Positions 34,020-43,628 of a stretch of 64,000 nt of DNA are shown here, piece after piece. The stretch lies in the NCBI GenBank assembly GCA_014360195.1, contig JACIXY010000007.1, positions 39,473 to 103,472 of the forward strand. The letters run 5' to 3'. Position 1 is the stretch's first letter. Every line of letters starts with the position of its first letter. The notes under the pieces were generated by a model. It worked only from the letters and a program-made list of their open reading frames with translations, was not told the origin of the DNA and made no database searches. The DNA comes from Bacillota bacterium (lineage in GTDB: Bacteria > Bacillota > SHA-98 > UBA4971). The translations under genes and the position numbers were made by a program.

Positions 34020-35927
34020 ATGTCCAGCGAGGTGCGTCGTGAAGAGCGTCTTGCCGCAGGCAACGTCGGGCCCAGGGGATCTCTCGTGTTCGTTTTCCAC
34101 AGCCATATACCCTACTGCCGCAAGGCCGGGATGTGGCCTTTCGGAGAGGAATGGCTGTACGAGGCCATGCTGGAGTCATACATCCCGCTTCTAGAACTGC
34201 TCCGGACCATTCCCGACCAGGCCCCGGTGGCAGACGAGGCCGAACAGGGGCCGTCCGCGACGGGGAGGCCTCCCGTGAGCGTGACCGTCGGCATCACCCC
34301 AATCCTCCTCGATCAGCTTGACGACGACTACATGCGAGAAGGCTTCCTGAAGTGGGCAGAGGCGCGCCTTGCGCGGGCCGAAGACGACCGGGGCCGGTTC
34401 AAGCTTGCAGGCGATAGCACCCGCGAGCGCCAGGCGGCGGCCTACTGCGAGAGGTACGGCCGGGCGATACGCGCTTTCCGCACGGAGTACGCGCAGGACA
34501 TCGCAGGGGCCTTCGGCGAGCTTCAAGCACGCGGGGTCGTTGAGATAATTACCTCTGCGGCGACCCACGCATACCTGCCGCTCTTGAAAGAGGACACATC
34601 CATCCGTGCTCAGCTTGCCGCCGGGTGCGAGAGCTACACGAGGCGATTCGGCCGGGCGCCCAGGGGGATATGGCTGCCGGAGTGCGCATACAGGCCGGGC
34701 CTGGAGGAGTACCTTCAGGCGCTGGGCCTTGAGTACTTCTTCGTTGACAGGCATGCCGTGGAGGGCGGCGAGCCCATAGGGATAGCGAGCGGGGGAGGCC
34801 GGGCGAGGGGCGAAGGCACGAGCGGCGACGTGGGCACCGCCAGGTCCGGGACCGGCAGCGACCTGACGAAGGCACAGAGCAGGGTGGCGAAGCGAACAAC
34901 CTTCAAGCCCTACCTCGTCGGCAGGTCGAAAGTGGCCTGCTTCGGGCGGAATGAGCGCGTAACGACGCAGGTGTGGTCCTCGTGGCTCGGTTACCCGGGC
35001 GACGGGCTCTACCGCGAGTTCCACAAGAAGGACGAGGTTTCGGGCCTGCAGTACTGGCGGGTCACGTCCAGGGACACCGATCTCGGGGCGAAGGAGCTCT
35101 ACGACGCGGATGCCGCATCGTCCAGGCTCAGGGAGCACGCCGCCCACTTTGTCGGGCTTGTACACGAGCTTGTTGCCGACTGGTGGGCGAGAACGGGCGA
35201 GCACGGTGTGGTCGTGGCGCCTTACGACACCGAGCTTTTCGGGCACTGGTGGTACGAAGGGGTAGAGTGGCTCGCCGAGGTCCTCAAGGGGATTTCAGGG
35301 AGCGCAGACGTGGCTGCGAGGTCGGCGGGGCAGGTCCTCGATGACCACCCGCCGAAGGAGGCCATGGACGTGCCCGAGTCATCCTGGGGACGGGGCGGCA
35401 AGCACGACGTCTGGCTCAACGACGGCACCAGCTGGATGTGGGAGATGATCCATGCCGCCGAGGCGCGGGTGAAGCGGCTTGCCGCGCTGTGCCAGCCGGA
35501 CCAGAGGGGTGGCCGTGCAGAAGTGGCTGGTGAAGAGGTCGCGGGAGTCGAGCCCGGCGCGGGCACAGGTGCAGGTGCAGGCGCAGGCGCAGGCGCTGCG
35601 GCAGCCGCATGTGGTGAGGCGGGCCGGTCCTCCTGCGCGGGCCTTCTCGAGGGCATAAAGGCCCAGGCGCTCAGGGAGTTTTTCCTGCTCATGTCGAGCG
35701 ACTGGCCGTTCCTCGTGACGGAGCGGCAGGCGACGGAGTATGGGGCGAAGCGCTTCAGAGAGCATGCCGAGAGGTTCGACAGGCTCATGGATTACGCCGA
35801 GCGGCTTCTGGAGGGGGCCGGGATGGACGAGAGGGCCTGCGATGAAGTCGGGCGCTATCTCGCCGCGGTGGGCGATCTCGACGACCCGTTCCCGTGGCTC
35901 GACTTCTCTGTCCTGTCTACAAAGTAA
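34020..35927 (+). CDS. GH57 family 1,4-alpha-glucan branching enzyme
   Basis: 635 aa; ATG start without a strong ribosome site. VFVFHSHIPYCR (residues ~23-34) is the GH57 first motif. The nucleophile is E221 in WLPECAYRPG and the acid/base D403 in APYDTELFGHWWYEG. The DUF1957 C-terminal helical domain follows (DGTSWMWEMIHAAE, SSDWPFLV). Residues ~515-545 are a Gly/Ala repeat insert from GGTGCA-like hexamers. The enzyme cleaves alpha-1,4-glucan and rejoins it as alpha-1,6 branches. The gene ends 21 bp before an IS insertion. Confidence 0.9.
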   Translation: MSSEVRREERLAAGNVGPRGSLVFVFHSHIPYCRKAGMWPFGEEWLYEAMLESYIPLLELLRTIPDQAPVADEAEQGPSATGRPPVSVTVGITPILLDQLDDDYMREGFLKWAEARLARAEDDRGRFKLAGDSTRERQAAAYCERYGRAIRAFRTEYAQDIAGAFGELQARGVVEIITSAATHAYLPLLKEDTSIRAQLAAGCESYTRRFGRAPRGIWLPECAYRPGLEEYLQALGLEYFFVDRHAVEGGEPIGIASGGGRARGEGTSGDVGTARSGTGSDLTKAQSRVAKRTTFKPYLVGRSKVACFGRNERVTTQVWSSWLGYPGDGLYREFHKKDEVSGLQYWRVTSRDTDLGAKELYDADAASSRLREHAAHFVGLVHELVADWWARTGEHGVVVAPYDTELFGHWWYEGVEWLAEVLKGISGSADVAARSAGQVLDDHPPKEAMDVPESSWGRGGKHDVWLNDGTSWMWEMIHAAEARVKRLAALCQPDQRGGRAEVAGEEVAGVEPGAGTGAGAGAGAGAAAAACGEAGRSSCAGLLEGIKAQALREFFLLMSSDWPFLVTERQATEYGAKRFREHAERFDRLMDYAERLLEGAGMDERACDEVGRYLAAVGDLDDPFPWLDFSVLSTK

Positions 35928-36205
35928 GAGAGTTGGTATCGCGAGCAGGAATTCCGCAAGGCATGAAACGTAACAGAGCGGTAAGGCAGCGGTGAGGCTG
36001 TAAGGGACGAATTGGAAGATGGGCTGGGATTTTCGAAAATGATGTCGTGACAATGTGCCAAGTCGGAGAAGAGTGACAAGGTATGATGTGGTATTGGTGG
36101 TGCAGTGCTGGAAGGGATCATTTGGTATCCTGACATATAAAAGAATCCCCGCGCTTCATGTCGAAGTTACTCGACAACAAAAACCAAAGAAAGCGCGGGG
36201 AAAGC

Positions 36206-36577
36206 ATGAATAGGATAAGGCAGCTATGGAATTATGCGAGCAAAGTATATGGCCTTGACCGGTTCCTTCGTAGGTACCGGGATTCGAGAGTAAACCCCCG
36301 GATTCCTTCATCGGTTATTATATCACTTCTTCTGGCTGGGATCGCAGGTAGAGTGGGAAGTTTCTCGGCTTTCGATATAGGCTTCCAGGCGTCTACCAGT
36401 CATCGACCGGACCGAATCCCCTGGCGTTGCCGTCAGGATCTACCACGGAATATTGTTGTTAATTCCCAGCCATTCCCAGAGGTACTTTCGCTTCGATGTA
36501 GAATATCCCAGGGCAGAAGGCCCGGGGTATGTTCACCCCCATGGAAGATGTACCAGGATGAACGAAGCCCAAGCTAA
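36206..36577 (+). pseudogene. N-terminal transposase fragment
   Basis: Starts MNRIRQLWNYASKVYGLDRFLRRYRDSRVNPRIP, a pattern seen at the N-terminus of IS4-group transposases, but loses similarity after ~65 residues and ends in a different frame overlapping the main transposase. Probably a remnant of the element's original 5' coding part. The block GATATAGGCTTCCAG within it recurs in the IS remnant at 63.4 kb. Confidence 0.5.
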
Positions 36578-38264
36578 CTCCACAATAACCTTAAGACTTG
36601 CAACCCGCGATGACCGCCGGGTGGCTTGGGCCATCCATGAGCGCCAGGAGATCGATTCCCTCCACACCCTCGACTCGGCCGGCCTGCTCGATGGCCTTTT
36701 GGTCTTCATGAACGATATCGGGTTCATGGATGCCCTCAACAGGTTCAATATCATCGGCTATAAACGCATGATCCTACCCCTGGTGCACTTCATCCTGACA
36801 TACATGACCAAGATCCTCTTGGACATCCCCTCCATGAACGCTCTGCCGGAAATCCTCTTTGCCAACTGCGCTGCCATGGAACTTCTCGGCTTCAATGCCC
36901 AGGTGCTCAAGGATGGCATCTGCAATAGGGGCCACCACAGCCGCAAGGCGGGCAAGAAGAAGCCGACTCCGTTCTCTCCACAGACAGTCGCAAATGTCCT
37001 GGCAAGGTTCTCTCTTGAGGAGGCCGAAGCGCTTCTTGATAACCTCATCTCCCTCATCGCAAGGAATGCGCTCCTCGACGAGGAACTTTCCGTGATAATC
37101 GACGCGACCGACCTCATAGTCCCGGATAGCTTCCCCGAAGATGCCTGCGGCGCCGCTACACGCAAACAGAAGGTCACGGATAAGCACGGGAGGACCCAGG
37201 AGGTTGAGGTTCTTGTCCGCGGCTTCAAGCTTATAACGGTGCTATGGCAAAAGGGCCGCATCCCGCTTGCAGCGAAGATCGTCAAGATAAACGAGCACGA
37301 GTCAAACTACACTCTCGATCTCATCCGTAAGGCCCAGGAGAACATAGGACCCCATGCAAGAATAGTTCGCCTCGTCTTCGACAAGGGCTTCCTGGACGGC
37401 CCCACGCTGTATGAGCTCGACAAGATGCACATCGGCTTCGTCGTCCCCGCCAAGGACAACATGCGCGTGACATCGGATGCAAGGTCCATCGCCGCATCCG
37501 GCGAAGGGCACATCGCAACCCGCACGACCGAGGTTTCCCATGGCTACGGGAGCGAGAAGACCACCGAGCGCCTCCTGACCGAGCTTGTGGGGATAGAAGG
37601 TCTTTGCACTTACGACCAATACTGCCCTGGCGAAGAGGTAAGCCATATCCTTCGCAAGGACTACGTCCCTCAGCCCATAAATGCCGTCGTTGTGAGAAAG
37701 TGGAACAATAGGGACTTCGGCCCTTCGGGTAAGACGGTCTTTCTCACCAATGAGCAGGTAACTGACCCGTTCGTACCCTTCGACGGCTACGACGAGAGGA
37801 GCACGATAGAGAATCTGCTCCATCGCGAAGGAAAGCAGGCCTTCGGCCTTGGCATCATCCCCAAGAAACACCCAAACGCCGTGTATGCTCATGTATACAT
37901 GGTCCTTACAACATTTGCTCTCGTACAGGCGTATAGAGCGTATCAGGAGAGAGAACGCGACCAGGACGCCGAGCTTTGGCCTACCAATAAGACGCTGGAC
38001 GAGGACTCACCTGAGCCTGCTCCTTCCACGAAACGACCCACAAGGAAGGCCGACCCCTTTCATGGAATAGGCATGGCCCGCTGGCGCCGCCAGCTTTCAA
38101 GGGACAATATGGACAAGGTTATCGTCTTTTATCAAGATTCATACGGCATCTTCAACCTCACCGAACTCGGCATTCTATCCGGGATGAGGCTTAAGGCATC
38201 CCGGGAAGACCGCGAGTCTACCGCACGCATCCTGGAGCGTTACGGAATCGACCCCTCTCCATAA
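36558..38264 (+). CDS. IS4/IS1634-like DDE transposase
   Basis: 568 aa from ATG at 36558. DDE_Tnp_1 features: Asp in SVIIDATDLIVP, the second Asp in VRLVFDKGFLDGPTLYELDKM, and a C-terminal Glu in DERSTIENLLHREGKQAFGLG with the Y-x6-K-type motif. RGFKLITVLW matches the insertion-strand region. The frame is uninterrupted, and a near-identical copy starts at the window end, so it may be active. Confidence 0.83.
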   Translation: MNEAQANSTITLRLATRDDRRVAWAIHERQEIDSLHTLDSAGLLDGLLVFMNDIGFMDALNRFNIIGYKRMILPLVHFILTYMTKILLDIPSMNALPEILFANCAAMELLGFNAQVLKDGICNRGHHSRKAGKKKPTPFSPQTVANVLARFSLEEAEALLDNLISLIARNALLDEELSVIIDATDLIVPDSFPEDACGAATRKQKVTDKHGRTQEVEVLVRGFKLITVLWQKGRIPLAAKIVKINEHESNYTLDLIRKAQENIGPHARIVRLVFDKGFLDGPTLYELDKMHIGFVVPAKDNMRVTSDARSIAASGEGHIATRTTEVSHGYGSEKTTERLLTELVGIEGLCTYDQYCPGEEVSHILRKDYVPQPINAVVVRKWNNRDFGPSGKTVFLTNEQVTDPFVPFDGYDERSTIENLLHREGKQAFGLGIIPKKHPNAVYAHVYMVLTTFALVQAYRAYQERERDQDAELWPTNKTLDEDSPEPAPSTKRPTRKADPFHGIGMARWRRQLSRDNMDKVIVFYQDSYGIFNLTELGILSGMRLKASREDRESTARILERYGIDPSP

Positions 38265-38525
38265 ACCTATAGCGCGCGGGACTGCTAAAGAGCCCCCGCG
38301 AAAGCGCCGCCACCCAAGCGGCGCTATGGGTGCGTACTGTCATTGCCCACAGACGGCTCATCCTTGTCATCCTTGAGCCATTGCAGGCATCTGCTCCAGC
38401 CCGAACAGCGCCAACACGCCTGCCAACCAAGAGCCAAAGAAGTAATTGTGCGACTTTTGCCCTGTCATCTGCTGCCAGCAGAAACGCCCAGTTAGCCCCC
38501 AATTCCCTTATGCTAGCAGGCTATA

Positions 38526-39632
38526 TCAAAAACCCAGTGGTATTTTAGTGGGGATGTGTACGCCTCGTTTGCGTAAGTAATCACGCATGGTGTCGGCATC
38601 CTTCAGATATGTCTCGATGAGCTCCAGATACTCACGGATGAGGGACTCGCCTCGTCCGAGGACTGTTGCCATTAGGCCTGGGCTCATGCCGTAAAGATGC
38701 AGTATGAGTACGGAATCAAATGCCTTAAGGTAGGCGTCGACAGACCGGGGACTGTGATAGGTCTGCCGGGCGATCTCCAGGACAGAAAGACCCTGGAGGC
38801 ATAGACGGATTACGAGGTCCTTATGGGTAAGCATGCGACCCATATCGAGCACGGTGCCCGGACAAGGCAGGATCACCTGGTGCTGCTTCTGATAATGATC
38901 GATAGCTCTTGATATGGTCGCGGTGGAAGCCAGAAATGCCCACTGTAGCTCCGAGAAAGAGAGTAGCCCGTCTTGGGTGTAAGCCTCGGTTAGGACCCGG
39001 GCGATGCGGCGTCCGTAGAATCCAAGGAATTCTTCGTAGGACACCGGCGGGCTGTAACGTAGAATACGTCCCTCGTCGTCGGCGAGGAGCGTTACGACCA
39101 CCGGAGGCATGGGCTGGTAACGACTTGCCTGCCAAAGCTGGCGTCCAGACTTCACGTGCATGGCTACCAGGGGCATCTGACCGCTGGCCAGGGTAGTGAG
39201 CCTTGGGCAAAACCGGGCGCGGATGGCCATGAGATCCAGGATCATTGGTTCCTGGATTGCTGGCGGAATGCCGGCCTGGACGCTCAAATAGTGGGCAAGT
39301 TTCTGGTAGGTTTCAGGAAAGTGCCCGGGACGGGGCTCCCCGCGCTCCACCCATCGGCGACCCCGTTCGACGTCCAATTCCACCAGGGGATGGCCATCAT
39401 AGGGAATAGCACCCCACGGCCGCTTTTTGCGCGGACCCCAAAGGGCGCTCGGGACCGCGCCGCGCGGGGCGTACCCAGGCCAGACGCAGCGAATGAAACG
39501 CTCCACTGCCTCTGGAGAGGCCTCGGGAAAGAGTTCGCGGTATTGTGCCTTGGCGCGCTCGATAATGTCGCGTCGCACCTTGTCCAGGCGCTCACCATTC
39601 ACCACCCGGGCGATGTCTTCGGACGTGCGCAC
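38526..39632 (-). CDS. DUF1670 family protein
   Basis: 368 aa. Contains the family core: PAIQEPMILDLMAIRARFCPR, LASGQMPLVAMHVKSG, a helix-turn-helix-like LTHKDLVIRLCLQGLSVLEIARQTYHSPRSVDAYLKAF and a long C-terminal helix. The function of DUF1670 is unknown; the HTH-like block suggests nucleic-acid binding. The last four codons and stop lie inside the right end of the IS, so the native C-terminus may be lost. A second DUF1670 gene remnant lies upstream in the same orientation, separated by an IS110. Confidence 0.75.
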   Translation of the reverse strand: MRTSEDIARVVNGERLDKVRRDIIERAKAQYRELFPEASPEAVERFIRCVWPGYAPRGAVPSALWGPRKKRPWGAIPYDGHPLVELDVERGRRWVERGEPRPGHFPETYQKLAHYLSVQAGIPPAIQEPMILDLMAIRARFCPRLTTLASGQMPLVAMHVKSGRQLWQASRYQPMPPVVVTLLADDEGRILRYSPPVSYEEFLGFYGRRIARVLTEAYTQDGLLSFSELQWAFLASTATISRAIDHYQKQHQVILPCPGTVLDMGRMLTHKDLVIRLCLQGLSVLEIARQTYHSPRSVDAYLKAFDSVLILHLYGMSPGLMATVLGRGESLIREYLELIETYLKDADTMRDYLRKRGVHIPTKIPLGF

Positions 39633-39777
39633 AGCAACCGTTAGATCAGCTATAAGGAGTCAAGGCCCAATCTTATGGTACAACCTGGGAAGGATGTGGC
39701 CGCAAAAAGGTACACAAACCTAGACTATCCCTAGGTTAGGAATAGGCGGACGATGACTGCGATCGTTACAGGTCAGG

Positions 39778-41031
39778 TTACGCAGCCTTGAACGCTTGGA
39801 TATGCTGCTGGGGTGTTCGCAGCTTAAATGGCTCGCCATCCCGGAGTACGGCATACACATAATGCACGAGCTTGCGCATGACAGCACCCAGAGCAACCTT
39901 CTTTGCCTTGCCTGCGGCGACTTTGTCCTCATAGTATCTGCGGAGTACAGGGTTGACCGCGTCCTGGTTTCCCTTGGTCCGGATTGAGGCCAACGCAATC
40001 ACATACAACACGCGTCTCAGGAGAGGGGAGCCTCGTTTGGACATTCGGCTGCGGCTGCCTTTGAATTGCCCTGACTGCCGTACTGTTGGGTCTACGCCGC
40101 AGAATGCCACCAACTGCCGGGCGCTCTTGAACCAGCAGACATCACCTATCTCGCCGAGAATGGTAGCTGCGCTGACTGGACCCATTCCCGGCATGGACAT
40201 CAAATGGTGGTACCCCTCCAGGGGCTCGGCTACCTCGACGATGGCTTTCTCAATCTCAGCGAGCTGCTCTTGAATGGTCTCAATGATAGTCAGGTTGGAC
40301 TGAAGGGCTATGAGCAGACCGTTGCGGCCGAACCGGATTCCCGGGGCCTCACGAGCCACTTCCCGAAGGCTGAGGACTTTCTGCCTGGCCCACTCAGCCG
40401 ACCGCCGGGAAGTGGAGCATATGAGCTCAACCAGTTCCTCATCTGTAGCCTTGTCAAGGTGCTGAGTCGAGGGATAAGCCTTCAGGAGCGCTAGCGCCGT
40501 CGCGCTGAACTTGTCCGGAAACACCTGGTCAAACCGCGGGAACAACAGATCAATCGCGGCTCTCGCTCGGTTCTTATACTGCGCTAAGGTGTCGCTCATC
40601 GAGAAGTACTCCCGGGTCAGTGTGCGCAGCTCAAGCACTGCATCATCAGGCACTTTGCCAACTTTGGTGACGTTGAGCCGATGAAGTAGAGCGAGCCGAT
40701 ATGCATCGAGCCTGTCGGTCTTGGCGCCGCGGATGTTGATGTCCTGAAGCGACTTTGACTGCAGTGGGTTCACCACGGCCACCTCGTAGCCCTTTTCGGT
40801 CAGATACTCGAAGAGTCGCTTATGGTAGTGGCCGGTCGACTCCACGACGCAGACGGGCCTGACCCCAAAGGTTCGCTCGACCTTGGTGAGCAGATGTGAA
40901 AGCTTCTCAAAACCGTCATCTGTGTGCTTGATGTCCACGCCGTCCATGACCTTGTCATTGGCCGGCGAGAGGACACACAGTTTGCTGGAGTGCTTGGCAA
41001 CGTCAAAAGCGGCGATTGGTGCGGTGATCAA
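39778..41031 (-). CDS. IS110-family transposase (DEDD + Tnp_20)
   Basis: 417 aa from TTG at 41031 behind GGAGGTGAAG. The N-terminal RuvC-like DEDD domain shows AAFDVAKHSSKLCVLS, VVESTGHYHKRLFEYL and GAKTDRLDAYRLALL. The C-terminal Tnp_20 domain has MSMPGMGPVSAATILGEIGD with the conserved serine region QSGQFKGSRSRMSKRGSPLLRR. The frame is intact, so it may be functional. Confidence 0.92.
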   Translation of the reverse strand: MITAPIAAFDVAKHSSKLCVLSPANDKVMDGVDIKHTDDGFEKLSHLLTKVERTFGVRPVCVVESTGHYHKRLFEYLTEKGYEVAVVNPLQSKSLQDINIRGAKTDRLDAYRLALLHRLNVTKVGKVPDDAVLELRTLTREYFSMSDTLAQYKNRARAAIDLLFPRFDQVFPDKFSATALALLKAYPSTQHLDKATDEELVELICSTSRRSAEWARQKVLSLREVAREAPGIRFGRNGLLIALQSNLTIIETIQEQLAEIEKAIVEVAEPLEGYHHLMSMPGMGPVSAATILGEIGDVCWFKSARQLVAFCGVDPTVRQSGQFKGSRSRMSKRGSPLLRRVLYVIALASIRTKGNQDAVNPVLRRYYEDKVAAGKAKKVALGAVMRKLVHYVYAVLRDGEPFKLRTPQQHIQAFKAA

Positions 41032-41226
41032 GGGCTTCACCTCCAAAGCTTGGGGGATAGCAGGCCGACTCCATTCTCGACGAGTCCACATCCTTGCAGG
41101 TGATTCGAGGACCACAGGCCTCTACCAGCTTATCCATGGAGTCTCGTAGAGATGGCGCAACAGTCTAATCCACGGGTATGGGATCTGGATGATCCTCCCT
41201 GGGGGCCACGTGCGTTGACTATCCCT
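41032..41226 (-). ncRNA. Candidate IS110 bridge RNA region
   Basis: Non-coding stretch between the element edge and the transposase start. In IS621-type elements this interval is transcribed as a ~177-nt bridge RNA that pairs with target and donor. Length (195 bp) and position fit; small hairpins are visible (GGATCATCCAGATCC) but I could not assign the two guide loops by eye. Confidence 0.4.
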
Positions 41227-41318
41227 ACGACAAGACTACCAAACCTTACTATGTGACTTCAACTTCAAGCCTGGAAGGCCTCGTCTCCACCAGTCAGCGG
41301 ATGTTTCCTACAGCTTAA

Positions 41319-41546
41319 TCATACAAGGGGGCCTCGGTGGGTTCTCAACAATAACTCCCCCGGGCGTACCCTCTTTGCCTGACGGCGCTTTTCCTCGGCA
41401 TCCAGTACCTCGTTAACGTATTGAACAATGGCCTGGGCCAGACGGGAATCGCGCGCGAGATCACAGTGCTCAGCCAGATGCTGGATTTGGGCATTTTCCA
41501 CCGTGCGGGCTAAAAGCGGCCCAAAGACCTCTTCCTGCCACCTCAT
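41319..41546 (-). CDS. Small protein downstream of DUF1670 remnant
   Basis: 75 aa. Overlaps the end of the DUF1670 remnant by 4 bp (ATGA). Reads as a helical protein with a basic C-terminus (DAEEKRRQAKRVRPGELLL). In the original locus it would have sat between two DUF1670 genes before the IS110 inserted. Not a recognised family; it may itself be part of a two-gene DUF1670 unit. Confidence 0.5.
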   Translation of the reverse strand: MRWQEEVFGPLLARTVENAQIQHLAEHCDLARDSRLAQAIVQYVNEVLDAEEKRRQAKRVRPGELLLRTHRGPLV

Positions 41547-42051
41547 CTTTCGGCACCCCCGATAAGGTAGGGCAAATGCCGCCCCTTTTTTTGGCCAAGG
41601 ATCTCTCCCCGCGTAAACACGTTACGCAGTTGGGCCAAGCGGAAGTGATAATCAGGCTGGTCGTAACGACGATAAAGCTCAAGGTATGCTTTAACCAGCG
41701 CCATGGATCGCCCCGTTACGGGGCGGATCATAACAGGGTTCATTCCCTGGTCGGCAAGGGTGACGACCCGTGCGAACTCTCGCAAGTACGCCTCCACGCT
41801 CTCATAGCTGTGGCCAGTGCGTTCCACAATTTCCGTCTCCGTGTGCATCTCCAAGTACATTTCCACGATCTCTGCCTTGTGGGTCACTCATCGACCGATG
41901 TCCTTCAGTCGCCCTCTGGTCGGCACCACCACTTCAGGGTGGGCGGCTAGCTGCCTCCGAACGGCATCCACGTGTATCCCCATAAGGACCGCCAGGTCCG
42001 GCAGCGTCAAGAGCGCTCCTTTTCCGTAAAGTACCGGAGCCGCACCTACAA
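41543..42051 (-). pseudogene. DUF1670 gene remnant with in-frame stop, truncated by IS3
   Basis: Minus-strand frame from the IS3 edge encodes LTLPDLAVLMGIHVDAVRRQLAAHP, then an in-frame TGA, then THKAEIVEMYLEMHTETEIVERTGHSYESVEAYLREF. The order and content match the C-terminal half of the DUF1670 protein at 38526-39632 (HTH-like then long helices). The 5' part is missing beyond 42052. The 3' part (41543-41887) could still be translated from a GTG. Confidence 0.7.
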
Positions 42052-42117
42052 GCCCCCCAACTGGTTTGGACAGGGAAGCCTTAGGGTGGTAGAGTAGGAG
42101 CGGGGGGTAGCGTAGAG

Positions 42118-42435
42118 GTGACGCGCAGGAGGTACACGGAGGAGCAGAAGCTTGCGGTAGTGCGGGAAGCGGTCGAGACGGGGAACTGCGCGGTGGTTGG
42201 GCGCAGGCACGGTATAGCAGAGAACCTGGTGAGCCGGTTAAGGCAGTTCCGGGCGCTTGGTGAAAGCCCGTTTACGGGCTCGACCAGTGGTGGTAGCGAG
42301 GACGTTTGAGCCTACAGGGCCCTGGCCTTCGAGAATGAACGCCTCAAGAGGCTGCTGGGCGAGAAGGGCCTCGAGATAGCGGTCTTGAAGGACCTTGTAA
42401 AAAAACGACCCGCAAGTAGCGGAAAGGTTTGCTGT
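42118..42435 (+). pseudogene. IS3 orfA (HTH transposase subunit), broken
   Basis: Begins TRRRYTEEQKLAVVREAVETGN and SRLRQF, the HTH_Tnp_1 domain. An in-frame TGA at 42307 interrupts it; the same frame continues with AYRALAFENERLKRLLGEKG, the leucine-zipper part expected in orfA. Confidence 0.7.
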
Positions 42436-42469
42436 TGCCCACAATTGGATAGAGCAAGGTCACAAGGCG

Positions 42470-43330
42470 CGAATTGTCTTACGTGCTGCGGGGCTTAGCC
42501 GGTCAACGTATTACTATGCCAGGTCTCATAGAGACAGGCCCAGGGGGAGGTCAGGCGGCGGCAGACCGATACCCGGGTACTCTCGGACCAAGGCGGGGCG
42601 GGTCGTAAGCGACGATGAGGTCAAGGAATGGATATGCGAGCTCATCGAGGGCGAGGGGTAGGCGTACGGGTATCTGAAGCTGACGATATGCCTGCGTAGA
42701 AGATACGGTCTGGTGATAAACAAGAAGAAAGTGTATCGCCTGTGTAAGGAGCTAGGTCTCCTGAGGCCCCAGAGGAAGGTAAGGCCAAAGCACCCGAAGA
42801 GGCTTGCGAGGAATAGAGTGGTCACAGGACCCAACCAGCTATGGGAGACGGACGTGAAATACGGGTATATCGAGGGAGAGAGGCGATTCTTCTTCATAAT
42901 GTCGGTACTCGATGTCTATGACCGTTCAGTGGTTGCAAGCCACATAGGCCTTTCGGCAACAGGCAAGGATGCGGCCCTGACGCTCGGCAATGCCCTGTGG
43001 GAAAGGAAGCTATTACATAGCGACCACAGGCTTGTAATACGGACAGATAACGGGCCACAGTTCATAGCGGACGTATTTGAGGAGGCCTGCAGCCGTTACG
43101 GTGTGGAGCATGAGAGGATACCCGCAAGGACCCCTAACAAAAACGCCCACATAGAGGCGTTCCACAGGCTGCTGGAAGACGAATGCCTATCGCTGCATGA
43201 GTTTGAGACATATGGCGAGGGATACGAGCAGGTGGCGAAGTACATGGAGTTTTACAACGAACACGACCCGGATGCACTCGTCTCTTAAGTTCATGACACC
43301 GGAGGAGTGTTACCGAGCAACTCAATGCGG
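42470..43330 (+). pseudogene. IS3 orfB (integrase-core transposase), broken
   Basis: Frame begins before 42500 (LRAAGLSRSTYY), hits an in-frame TAG at 42659, then continues as an open stretch 42713-43288 with the rve core: WETDVKYGYI, VIRTDNGPQF, NKNAHIEAFHRLLEDE. Near 43268 it shifts frame, and the natural end MHSSLKFMTPEECYR is found in another frame. Inactive. Confidence 0.75.
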
Positions 43331-43423
43331 GAACATGAAACTACCATCTGTTAGAGCCTAATGTCCAAAACCAGGGGGCGGTCCGCCCTTAAGGCGGCGG
43401 GGGCGACTTGTTCGCTTTCCGCC

Positions 43424-43475
43424 ATAGAGACCTCACCCCTTTCATGGAGGATTGGTTTGTGAGGTCTCTATTTCT
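43424..43475. terminator. Inverted repeat, possible terminator
   Basis: ATAGAGACCTCAC (43424-43436) and GTGAGGTCTCTAT (43459-43471) pair perfectly over 13 bp with a 22-nt loop, followed by TTCTTC. It could end transcription coming out of the IS3, or be an older element end. CCGCCCTTAAGGCGG (43383-43397) is a second palindrome just before it. Confidence 0.5.
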
Positions 43476-43628
43476 TCATCCCCCTCCTAGACTCCTACTC
43501 CGCCTACTTCAACTTTACACTAACTGCGCACCTGGCCCTCCCACCATGGCGCTGCCACCAACAAGGCCGCGAACTGGGCAAACGCCACCGCCAACAGGCA
43601 AAGTGTCCAAGTTGAGTCTGTTGTGAGG

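Larger units (their letters stand above)
35948..38537 (+). mobile_element. IS4/IS1634-like insertion sequence
   Basis: The left end (GAATTCCGCAAGGCATG onward) is identical for at least 124 bp to the sequence at 63877-64000, showing a recent copy. The right end is defined by homology with 63600-63873, which ends at CCAG. It carries a DDE transposase and a short upstream frame. Near the leader, CCCCGCGCTT (36147) and AAGCGCGGGG (36191) form an inverted repeat that may damp read-through. Long terminal repeats are not obvious. Confidence 0.8.
39723..41227 (-). mobile_element. IS110-family insertion sequence
   Basis: GACTATCCCTA occurs at 39723-39733 and 41217-41227, flanking the transposase gene as a short direct repeat, as expected for the core left by IS110 recombination. 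There are no inverted repeats, which is also typical. The ~190 bp upstream of the transposase (41032-41226) is the place where IS110 elements encode a bridge RNA. Confidence 0.75.
42052..43381 (+). mobile_element. Decayed IS3-family element
   Basis: Ends carry inverted repeats: CTGGTTTGGACA (42061-42072) and TGTCCAAAACCAG (43362-43374), with C-rich outer bases. Between them lie an orfA with HTH and an orfB with integrase core, both broken by stops or frameshift. No target duplication is clear. Confidence 0.75.
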
